This document shows positions 1 through 5,601 of a DNA stretch of 5,601 bases, piece after piece (positions within the stretch are counted from its first letter, which is position 1; each line of letters starts with the position of its first letter). The translations under genes and the position numbers were made by a program. The stretch spans positions 1 to 5,601 of the forward strand of contig JAFUGO010000190.1 in NCBI GenBank assembly GCA_017469325.1, given 5' to 3'. This stretch comes from Mogibacterium sp. (GTDB lineage: Bacteria; Bacillota_A; Clostridia; Peptostreptococcales; Anaerovoracaceae). The notes beneath the pieces were generated by a model, which saw only the letters and a list, made by a program, of their open reading frames with translations, was not told the origin of the DNA and searched no databases.

Positions 1-198
1 AATTATCAGACCCGCTGCGATATGCCTCTTTGCCCTCAGATAAGCGGTGAAGCGTCCGACCGTATCCGTGCTGAAGACCGAGCTGCCGTATCTGAAATAA
101 AGAAAAGCCGGTATGCCCACGATGATCCCCGCGAGCAATATCAGCTTTAGTACAGCTATGATCTTTTTATTCTTACCGGTAGCCGCTTCGCCTGTCAT
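1..198 (-). CDS. N-terminal part of a small membrane protein, probably TVP38/TMEM64 (VTT/DedA-like) family; runs off the left edge
   Basis: Only the first 66 residues are in the window and the frame is open to the edge. After a short basic cytoplasmic head (GKNKK at residues 8-12) comes one hydrophobic helix at about residues 13-33 (VLKLILLAGIIVGIPAF at its core). A polar, partly amphipathic stretch follows, with a YLRAKRHIAAGLII segment that looks like the lead-in to a second membrane helix. This layout resembles the start of VTT-domain proteins, inner-membrane proteins of the DedA-like superfamily whose bacterial members are poorly characterised and have been linked to lipid scrambling or membrane homeostasis. 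The start ATG overlaps the TGA of the upstream PLP-enzyme gene (ATGA), and an AAAGGGA lies 11 bases before it, so the start is well supported. The family call rests on recalled resemblance of a fragment. Another small membrane protein is possible. Confidence 0.55.
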   Translation of the reverse strand, partial: MTGEAATGKNKKIIAVLKLILLAGIIVGIPAFLYFRYGSSVFSTDTVGRFTAYLRAKRHIAAGLII

Positions 199-1532
199 AA
201 AGTGATGAGTCCCTTTTTATAGAGAGTATCCAGACTTTTGATTATGCCGAATCTTGAGTGCTCGTATGTGAGGCCGCCCTGGAAATAAGCGATATAAGGC
301 TCTCTGAGAGGCGCATCGGCGCTGAGCTCTATGGAAGAGCCCTGTACAAAAGCGCCGGCCGCCATAACGACCTGATCCTCGTAACCCGGCATATCCCATG
401 GTACCGGTGATACATAGGAATCTATCGGCGATGCCGACTGGACTGCCTGGCAGAATGCCACTGTGCGGTCGGCGTTGCAGAATTTGATCGCCTGGATTAT
501 GTCGCTCCTTTTGTGATCTGCCGGAGGCATGACCTCAAAGCCGAGCTTTTCATATATAGTGCCGGCCAGAATAGCGCCCTTAAGAGCTGCATTAACTACT
601 TTAGGAGCAAGGAAAAGTCCCTGAAGAACGTTGCGGTTCTGACCGAACGTGAGTCCGCATTCAGCTCCTATGCCCGGGCATGTAAGCCTGTAGGAGATCT
701 GTTCTATAAGATCTGCTCTGCCGACTATATAGCCGCCTGAAAGCGCAAGTCCGCCGCCCGGATTCTTAATAAGTGAGCCTGCCATGACATCGACACCAAA
801 CTCAGTAGGTTCAACGGTGTCAACGAATTCACCGTAACAGTTGTCGAGCATGACGATGATGCCCGGATCTATGCTGTGCACAAGATCCGTGACCGCCTTT
901 AAGCTGCCGATGGAGATCGCAGGTCTCCAGTCATATCCAGTGGAGCGCTGAAGAGCTACTACCTTGGTTTTAGGCGATACAGCCGCCCTTATGGCGTCGA
1001 GATCGACATCCATATCGTCTCCGAGGGCGACTTCTTTATAAACTATACCATAATCTTTTATCGTTCCCCTAAACGCACCGGGGTCCTTTAAGGCACTTTC
1101 TCCCCTATTGTTTGCGGGACTTCCCTCTTTGCGGCCTATAACGGTCTGAAGAGTGTCATATGGAGTGCCCGTTACCTCTATAAGTTCGTCGCCCGGACGC
1201 AGCATTCCCAGAAGAGTTGCCGCTATGGCGTGTGTTCCGTTGACTATATTAGGCCTTACAAGCGCAGCTTCAGTACCGAATACCGAAGCGTATACCCTTT
1301 CGACTGCCTCGCGGCCGGCGTCATCGTAGCCGTAGCCGGTGCTCCAGTCAAAATGAGTGGCATTTATATGATTATCCTGAAAAGCCTTCAGGACTTTCAT
1401 CTGGCATATGGCCGTAATATCGTCTATCTTTCTGAACCTGTCCGCCAGGCTTTCTTCAGCCTTTCCTGCGGCTTCGAGTACTTCTTTGCTTATATTGAAT
1501 TCGCTTATGAGATATTTGTTATATTCAGTCAT
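195..1532 (-). CDS. Methionine gamma-lyase family PLP-dependent enzyme ('aluminium resistance protein' family)
   Basis: This is a 445-residue fold-type I PLP enzyme of the family known as Met_gamma_lyase/COG4100 (related to B. subtilis YnbB). The likely Schiff-base lysine is K256 in SLIKNPGGG. The aspartate expected to pair with the pyridine nitrogen is D230 in VMLDNCYGEF. Other family-like stretches are STGYGYDDAGRE (64-75), NGTHAIA (98-104, expected to contact the cofactor) and the C-terminal GGLTYEHSRFG (419-429). Family members are annotated as lyases acting on sulfur amino acids, but the true substrate is generally unproven, so I give no gene symbol. The protein is cytosolic, with no signal peptide or membrane segment. 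At residues 134-157 it appears 15-20 residues longer than the family members I recall. The start ATG lies 8 bases inside the recombinase gene and has only a weak purine-rich leader, so it may depend on coupled translation. The stop overlaps the next gene. Family identity is secure; the reaction is not. Confidence 0.9.
   Translation of the reverse strand: MTEYNKYLISEFNISKEVLEAAGKAEESLADRFRKIDDITAICQMKVLKAFQDNHINATHFDWSTGYGYDDAGREAVERVYASVFGTEAALVRPNIVNGTHAIAATLLGMLRPGDELIEVTGTPYDTLQTVIGRKEGSPANNRGESALKDPGAFRGTIKDYGIVYKEVALGDDMDVDLDAIRAAVSPKTKVVALQRSTGYDWRPAISIGSLKAVTDLVHSIDPGIIVMLDNCYGEFVDTVEPTEFGVDVMAGSLIKNPGGGLALSGGYIVGRADLIEQISYRLTCPGIGAECGLTFGQNRNVLQGLFLAPKVVNAALKGAILAGTIYEKLGFEVMPPADHKRSDIIQAIKFCNADRTVAFCQAVQSASPIDSYVSPVPWDMPGYEDQVVMAAGAFVQGSSIELSADAPLREPYIAYFQGGLTYEHSRFGIIKSLDTLYKKGLITL
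210..216 (-). promoter_or_regulatory. Shine-Dalgarno sequence of the membrane-protein gene, inside the end of the PLP-enzyme gene
   Basis: The minus strand reads AAAGGGA 11 bases before the ATG at 198. It lies within the last Lys-Lys-Gly codons of the upstream gene. Together with the ATGA overlap it supports this start and suggests coupled translation. Confidence 0.45.
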
Positions 1533-2676
1533 TGTCTGTTCTTTCGAGTTCCCATTCCATATCGCTCACAAGATCGCGTTTGACGTTCATCTTGTGCTGC
1601 GCGTATAACTGCGTGGTCGTCACCTGCTCGTGATCGAGAAGAGCAGCCACGTCATATATCGAGTTGCCGCGTCCTATCAGGGATGTAGCCGCTGTGGCTC
1701 TAAGCTTATGAGGGCTGTATCCGGCGCGTCTGCTTGTGTTGAGCGCAATGGATGTATATTTCTTTACGAGCTCCCTGATGGCTCTTTCCGTTATCCTCTT
1801 GCCCTGAAGCGACAGGAAAAGAGCGTCCTCAGAGGCCGAATTTTCGGGTATGACGGTCTTTCTCTCGCTTTCTATGTAATCTTTCAGGACCATTTCAACG
1901 GAGCGGTTCAGAGGCATTATCGACTCCTTGCCTCTCTTGCGGTAGATCTTGAATTCTCCTCTCGAGAAGTTGAAGGATGAAAGATTGAGCTGCTGGAGCT
2001 CGCTCAGTCTGAGTCCGTAAGTGACGAACATCACCAGTATGGCTTTGTCGCGGAGCTTGGTCCTCTCCCAGTAAGTGCGCTCGTGGTTCGTAAGACCGGT
2101 ACCGTTGGTGACGGCATCCAGCATTATCATGACCTCGTCGTCCTGAAGAGCTTTTATCTCGCGTTCACCCGGCTTTGCCACGCGTATCGGATCGAAGCCG
2201 TCGGTTATATTCGAATCGATCAGACCTTCGCGGTAGAGCTGCTTGAAGAGCACGGACACGGATGATTTCTTTCTGGCGAGCGATTTATTGCTGTTTTCAA
2301 AGACCGTTACGGTGCCTTCCTTTTCATCTTCTACCATGTACTTGCGGCAGTAGTCGATGAAGAGGTTTATATCGGCTGCGACGATCTTGTTCATCTCCTC
2401 GGACTTTATATCCTTAGGTTCAGCAGCCTTCGTGAGATCGGTCTCGTTTATGAGGTAGTTCATGAAAAAGCGGATATCGTGAAGATACGCCAGCCTCGTC
2501 ATAGGCAGTACATTGCCCTTGAGATAAGCAAAATACGGCCGCAAAAAACTCGGGAGGTCCTTCTGGATGCGCTCGCATTCCATATAGATATCGTTCTCTT
2601 TTTTAACGATATTGTCGGGCCTGTCGCTCTTGTTGTGTGATCTGAATTCTTTGCTGTCGTATGTCTTTCTTGCCAT
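1525..2676 (-). CDS. XerC/XerD-type tyrosine recombinase (site-specific integrase family)
   Basis: A 383-residue DNA breaking-and-rejoining enzyme that would act through a 3'-phosphotyrosine intermediate. Residues 1-30 are a charged extension. Residues about 40-165 form the helical SAM-like core-binding domain (SFLRPYFAYL, TRLAYLHDIRFFMNYL). The catalytic domain is at about 170-365. All active-site positions are present: R223 (GLRLSEL), K250 (KRGKE), H323 and R326 (SPHKLRATAA), H349 (LLDHE) and the nucleophile Y358 (TTQLYAQ). H-to-R spacing is 3, H323 to H349 is 26 and H349 to Y358 is 9, as I recall for E. coli XerD. Box II has D348 where glycine is usual. A stretch before R223 (LTNHERTYWERTKLRD) resembles chromosomal clostridial recombinases rather than phage integrases. 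It starts 19 bases after miaA and overlaps the next gene by 8 bases. The leader contains only a weak GGGA, and M32 (ATG at 2583) with a purine-rich leader is an alternative start. Role unknown: chromosome dimer resolution or inversion of a local switch are both possible. Confidence 0.92.
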   Translation of the reverse strand: MARKTYDSKEFRSHNKSDRPDNIVKKENDIYMECERIQKDLPSFLRPYFAYLKGNVLPMTRLAYLHDIRFFMNYLINETDLTKAAEPKDIKSEEMNKIVAADINLFIDYCRKYMVEDEKEGTVTVFENSNKSLARKKSSVSVLFKQLYREGLIDSNITDGFDPIRVAKPGEREIKALQDDEVMIMLDAVTNGTGLTNHERTYWERTKLRDKAILVMFVTYGLRLSELQQLNLSSFNFSRGEFKIYRKRGKESIMPLNRSVEMVLKDYIESERKTVIPENSASEDALFLSLQGKRITERAIRELVKKYTSIALNTSRRAGYSPHKLRATAATSLIGRGNSIYDVAALLDHEQVTTTQLYAQHKMNVKRDLVSDMEWELERTDND

Positions 2677-2695
2677 TGTGAAGAAGTCCCGTATA

Positions 2696-3610
2696 TCAGG
2701 ACTCGAGTATCTTGTCTACGACCTCTCCTACTGTCTCGCCTTTCTGTATGTCGATCCATTTGACGAAGTCGTAACGCTTGAGCCAGGTGTACTGCCTCTT
2801 GGCGTAGTGCCTGGTGTTTTTCATTATCAGTTCTTTTGCATCGAACAGGTCGTATTCGCCGTTCAGGAATCCTATGATCTCCTTGTAACCGATCGCCTTC
2901 ATGGAAGGAAGCGACTGGGAGTAACCGTGCTCAAGAAGCCCCGTGACCTCATCAACAAGGCCCTCGGATATGAGGCGGGATACACGGCGGTTGATCCTGT
3001 CGTAGAGCCACTGACGCTCCATCGTGACCGCGTAGAACTTAAAATCGTAGTCCGGATTCAGCGGACAGTCGGCAAGGCTCTTTATGCCCTTTCCGTATTC
3101 GTAAGCTTCTATAGCGCGGATCATCTTGCGGATGTTATTCGGATGTATGCGGGAAGCGGCATCGGGATCGAGACCTTCAAGGTACTCGTGCATGTATTCG
3201 CCGCCTCGCTCTCTGGCGAGCTGCTCAAGCTCTTCTCTTCTGCCTTCGTCATCCGGAGCGGAACCGAAGTCCATATCATAGAGAATGGAATTGAGATACA
3301 GGCCCGTACCGCCGCAGACTATAGGAGTCTTTCCGCGCGAAAGGATCTCGTCGATGGCCTCGAGAGCTATCTTTCTGTACTGGGCAACTGTCATGTTGAC
3401 AGAAGGATCCTCGATAGAATACAGGTGGTGCGGGATCTCTTCCATGGCCTGCTTTGACGGCTTGGCGCTTCCTATATCCATATATTTATAGAGCTGGATC
3501 GAATCGCAGTTTACTATCTCACCGTCTATCCTCTTGGCGAGATAGTACGCGATCAGGCTCTTGCCGGACGCGGTCGGTCCCGAAATTATATAAACTGTTC
3601 TGTTCTTCAT
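2696..3610 (-). CDS. miaA: tRNA dimethylallyltransferase MiaA (tRNA A37 isopentenyltransferase)
   Basis: MiaA transfers a dimethylallyl group from dimethylallyl diphosphate to N6 of adenine 37 in tRNAs that read UNN codons, the first step towards ms2i6A. It is a soluble monomer. The 304-residue length is typical. The P-loop is GPTASGKS at residues 11-18. The catalytic aspartate region is CDSIQLYKYMDIGSAKP (35-51, D36 as the probable base). The diphosphate and substrate segment is CGGTGLY (99-105). The family stretch HPNNIRKMIRAIE is at 156-168, AIGYKEIIGFL at 239-249, and the tRNA-binding C-terminal signature RQYTWLKR at 272-279. The start follows the mutL stop by 19 bases and has a TGAGG 11 bases upstream. 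Placement behind mutSL is a common bacterial arrangement. Sequence and context agree, so identification is secure. Confidence 0.97.
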   Translation of the reverse strand: MKNRTVYIISGPTASGKSLIAYYLAKRIDGEIVNCDSIQLYKYMDIGSAKPSKQAMEEIPHHLYSIEDPSVNMTVAQYRKIALEAIDEILSRGKTPIVCGGTGLYLNSILYDMDFGSAPDDEGRREELEQLARERGGEYMHEYLEGLDPDAASRIHPNNIRKMIRAIEAYEYGKGIKSLADCPLNPDYDFKFYAVTMERQWLYDRINRRVSRLISEGLVDEVTGLLEHGYSQSLPSMKAIGYKEIIGFLNGEYDLFDAKELIMKNTRHYAKRQYTWLKRYDFVKWIDIQKGETVGEVVDKILES

Positions 3611-3621
3611 TATTATTCAAA

Positions 3622-3626
3622 CCTCA
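3622..3626 (-). promoter_or_regulatory. Shine-Dalgarno sequence of miaA
   Basis: The minus strand reads TGAGG in the short mutL-miaA gap, 11 bases before the miaA ATG. The spacing is slightly long, but it is the only purine-rich candidate in the gap. It begins just after the mutL TGA. Confidence 0.45.
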
Positions 3627-3629
3627 GCA

Positions 3630-5426
3630 TCACTTGCGGCGGAACGACCTTTCGATATCGTAGCTGGATATCTTTATAAATGTAGGACGTCCGTGCGGGC
3701 ACGAGAAAGGATTGTCGCATGCCGCAAGTTTCTTCATTAAGTCATTGATCTCAAATTCTGAAAGGACATCGTTGGCTTTTACCGCGGATTTGCATGATCT
3801 GAGTATAAGCTTGTCGATGACCGTTTTGTTGGAGGCTCCTGCCTCCCTCGCGCCTTCGGCAAAGGCAGCGGCGAATCTCTCCGCCTCGCCGGCGCTCATA
3901 TACGGAGGAATACCTCTTACTATATACGAGCATTCACCGAAGTCTTCGATGTCATAACCCATACGCCTAAGGTCGCTGAGCCACTCATCATCCATAGAGT
4001 ATACATCAGGGCTCACGTTTATTGTGAAGGCTGTGAGTACGGGCTGTGGGGAATGTGCGGAACTGTTGTATCCGCGCATGAATTTTTCATAAAAGACACG
4101 CTCGTGTGCGGCGTGCTGGTCAAATACGTAAAGCTCGTTCCTGCCCTGCATTATTATGTAGGTATTGAAAACATAGCCTTTGAAAGTGAGCTCGTCAAAA
4201 TCAAAAGGCGCAGGCTGCTTTACGGGTTCAGGCCTGTATACGGGAGCCGGCGCTTCGGAAGCTGTTCCGGAAGAAAACGGGATATACGTATCGTCATCAT
4301 CTTCTTCAACAAACAGAGGAGCCGGTTCGGGATCGCGCTTCAGCGAACCCAGGAAATCCCTTATAGAGGTCTGCTCTGATATTTCTTCTTTCTCACTATC
4401 TTTTATACTGACCGGGGCAGGATTTTCAATATTCTTTACAAAACCTTCAGGAATCCCCGCGTCGGTCATGACAGCATCGCTCACTGCAGCGGAAATGCTG
4501 TTTCTGATCTCGTCCTGCCTCAGAAAGCGTATCTCGCGCTTGCCCGGGTGGATGTTCACGTCTATATCCGAAGGCTGGGCCTCTATGAAGAGGACCGCTG
4601 CCGGGAAACCGCTGAATATGCGTCCGTGATAGCCTTCTTCAAGTCCTTTTTCTATAAGCGGACTGGATACCAGCCTTCCGTTCACGAAGAACAGCTGCCC
4701 CTTCCGGGTGGACATAGTGCTGCCCGGATCCGAGATGAATCCGGTGACAGAGTCGGCATCTACCGGTATAAGGCCGCGCTTTGCGATCTCAGGATAGAGC
4801 ATCCCGATTACAGCGGAGGTATCTCCGTCCCCTTTTGTGGAGAAGAGAGTCTGTCCGTTGTTTATCATCATAAAGCGGATGTCAGAGCGGCATACGGCGT
4901 ATTGCTGGATCAGCTCTATGATCGAAGAAGCTTCGCGTGCATCGCTCTTCATGAACTTGCGTCTTGCAGGCGTGTTGTAGAAAAGATCTTCCGCGATCAC
5001 GGTCGTTCCGATGTTTGCGCCAGTCCGTTCCTTGGATACGACATGCCCGCCGTGAAGAACGATCTTGCAGCCCGATGCCGAATCAGCTGTCCTTGTGACC
5101 ATGGTGAGCCTCGAGACGGCCGAAATGCTCGCGAGAGCTTCGCCTCTGAATCCGAGAGATACTATATTGTCGAGATCGGCGATACCGCTTATCTTGCTGG
5201 TCGCATGTCTGAGAAAAGCTGTTTCTGCCTCATCAAAAGAGATGCCGCAGCCGTCATCTGTTACGCGGATGTACGACTTACCGCCGTGTCTTATCTCGAC
5301 TATGACGGAATGAGCTCCGGCATCTATTGAGTTTTCTATAAGTTCCTTTACCGCCGATACCGGTCTTTCGATGACCTCGCCCGCGGCGATTTTATCAGCG
5401 ACAAATGGTTCAAGTACTTTTATCAT
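3630..5426 (-). CDS. mutL: DNA mismatch repair protein MutL, endonuclease-type
   Basis: A 598-residue MutL that couples MutS mismatch recognition to strand nicking and removal. The N-terminal GHKL ATPase shows KELIENSIDAG (27-37; E28 catalytic, N32 for Mg), DDGCGI (57-62), ATSKI (75-79), GFRGEAL (92-98), DLFYNTPARRKF (147-158) and FVNGR (247-251). A poorly conserved, proline- and acid-rich linker runs from about 330 to 408. The C-terminal domain has the endonuclease motif DQHAAHERVFYE (436-447), SCKSAVKAND (544-553), CPHGRP (576-581) and the final FRR (595-597). Residues equivalent to the B. subtilis metal site (D436, H438, E442, C545, C576, H578) are all present, so nicking activity is expected. 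This type belongs to organisms without MutH/Dam strand discrimination. The clamp-binding motif of the C-terminal domain appears degenerate (QPVLTA, 461-466). The start ATG overlaps the mutS TGA. Confidence 0.97.
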   Translation of the reverse strand: MIKVLEPFVADKIAAGEVIERPVSAVKELIENSIDAGAHSVIVEIRHGGKSYIRVTDDGCGISFDEAETAFLRHATSKISGIADLDNIVSLGFRGEALASISAVSRLTMVTRTADSASGCKIVLHGGHVVSKERTGANIGTTVIAEDLFYNTPARRKFMKSDAREASSIIELIQQYAVCRSDIRFMMINNGQTLFSTKGDGDTSAVIGMLYPEIAKRGLIPVDADSVTGFISDPGSTMSTRKGQLFFVNGRLVSSPLIEKGLEEGYHGRIFSGFPAAVLFIEAQPSDIDVNIHPGKREIRFLRQDEIRNSISAAVSDAVMTDAGIPEGFVKNIENPAPVSIKDSEKEEISEQTSIRDFLGSLKRDPEPAPLFVEEDDDDTYIPFSSGTASEAPAPVYRPEPVKQPAPFDFDELTFKGYVFNTYIIMQGRNELYVFDQHAAHERVFYEKFMRGYNSSAHSPQPVLTAFTINVSPDVYSMDDEWLSDLRRMGYDIEDFGECSYIVRGIPPYMSAGEAERFAAAFAEGAREAGASNKTVIDKLILRSCKSAVKANDVLSEFEINDLMKKLAACDNPFSCPHGRPTFIKISSYDIERSFRRK

Positions 5427-5601
5427 TTTATCGATTCTATTATCTCCTGAAGCTTCACGAGCGCTGCGACAGGAGTAAGCGTGTTTACGTCTATTGCGCC
5501 CAGCGACCTGGCCAGTTCTCTGTACTTTTCTGCGTCGGTCCGCAGTCCTTCTTCAGCGAGCTCATCGTTCATGAACGATATCTGTTCGGATGCGGACGTA
5601 T
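5423..5601 (-). CDS. mutS: DNA mismatch repair protein MutS, C-terminal end only
   Basis: The last 58 residues of an open frame entering from the right edge. The tail reads LGAIDVNTLTPVAALVKLQE, followed by a short helix and TGA. It matches the conserved MutS ending, in which an 'ID.N..TP..AL..L..L' segment follows the ABC-type ATPase domain (the part that recognises mismatches and signals to MutL lies outside the window). The helix upstream (ELAEEGLRTDAEKYRELARS) suits the linker to the C-terminal oligomerisation region. The TGA overlaps the mutL ATG as ATGA, which implies co-translation. The ATPase motifs cannot be checked here, so the identification rests on this tail plus its position directly before mutL. 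Confidence 0.88.
   Translation of the reverse strand, partial: TSASEQISFMNDELAEEGLRTDAEKYRELARSLGAIDVNTLTPVAALVKLQEIIESIK
5443..5448 (-). promoter_or_regulatory. Possible ribosome-binding site for mutL, unusually far from the start
   Basis: The minus strand reads AGGAGA inside the mutS tail, but 16 bases separate it from the mutL ATG, about twice the usual distance. No in-frame start codon lies between the two. The ATGA overlap therefore probably does most of the work, through reinitiation after mutS translation. Confidence 0.3.

Noticed and set aside
818..824. TTGACA on the minus strand as a possible internal promoter for the membrane-protein gene
   Set aside because: No -10 element follows at suitable spacing, and the bases encode the Val-Asp-Thr of the PLP enzyme.
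3395..3416. TTGACA on the plus strand as a possible antisense promoter within miaA
   Set aside because: No -10-like hexamer lies at 16-18 bases; the nearest, TAGAAT, is only 13 bases away.
2612..3457. Long plus-strand open frame opposite miaA and the recombinase start (281 codons)
   Set aside because: It lies antisense to strongly recognisable miaA coding sequence, has no recognisable motif and has no independent context. It is a shadow frame.
3586..3596. TTATATAAACT on the plus strand, one base from the right arm of the B. subtilis dif site (TTATGTAAACT)
   Set aside because: The left arm and centre do not match a dif site, and the bases are the start of miaA encoding Val-Tyr-Ile-Ile. Most likely chance, although a recombinase gene is nearby.
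4239..4335. Acidic, proline-rich stretch in MutL as possible frameshift or foreign sequence
   Set aside because: A variable linker of this composition is normal between the ATPase and endonuclease domains of MutL, and the frame is continuous with intact motifs on both sides.
4548..5330. Long plus-strand open frame opposite mutL (260 codons)
   Set aside because: The opposite strand carries the conserved MutL ATPase domain; the translated product is rich in Arg, Cys and Tyr and shows no family pattern.

Overview
The window is one tightly packed run of six genes, all on the minus strand, so transcription runs from right to left. In that order they are: the 3' end of mutS (cut by the window edge), mutL, miaA, a XerC/D-type tyrosine recombinase, a PLP enzyme of the methionine gamma-lyase/'aluminium resistance' family, and the 5' end of a small membrane protein that resembles the TVP38/TMEM64 (VTT-domain) family. 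No gene-free stretch exceeds about 20 bases, and I see no convincing internal promoter or terminator, rRNA/tRNA, CRISPR array or insertion sequence.

The order mutS-mutL-miaA followed by a methionine gamma-lyase-family gene is typical of Bacillota, especially Clostridia. The endonuclease-type MutL and the roughly balanced base composition, with frequent ATA and AGA/AGG codons, fit a mid-GC Clostridium relative such as a member of the Lachnospiraceae. That placement is inference and has not been tested against a database.

The genes are physically coupled. mutS and mutL share an ATGA, the recombinase and the PLP enzyme overlap by 8 bases, and the PLP enzyme and the membrane gene share another ATGA. 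miaA is separated from both neighbours by 19 bases. They probably lie on one transcript whose promoter is outside the window, upstream of mutS. MutS and MutL form the mismatch-repair pair. MiaA modifies tRNA and is a classic passenger of this operon. The recombinase has all catalytic residues and sits where many Clostridia carry hfq.

I found no clear evidence of an undescribed system. The points most worth a second look are the recombinase fixed inside a housekeeping operon, with an unusual residue in its second catalytic box; a degenerate sliding-clamp motif in MutL; and an apparent insert of 15-20 residues in the PLP enzyme.
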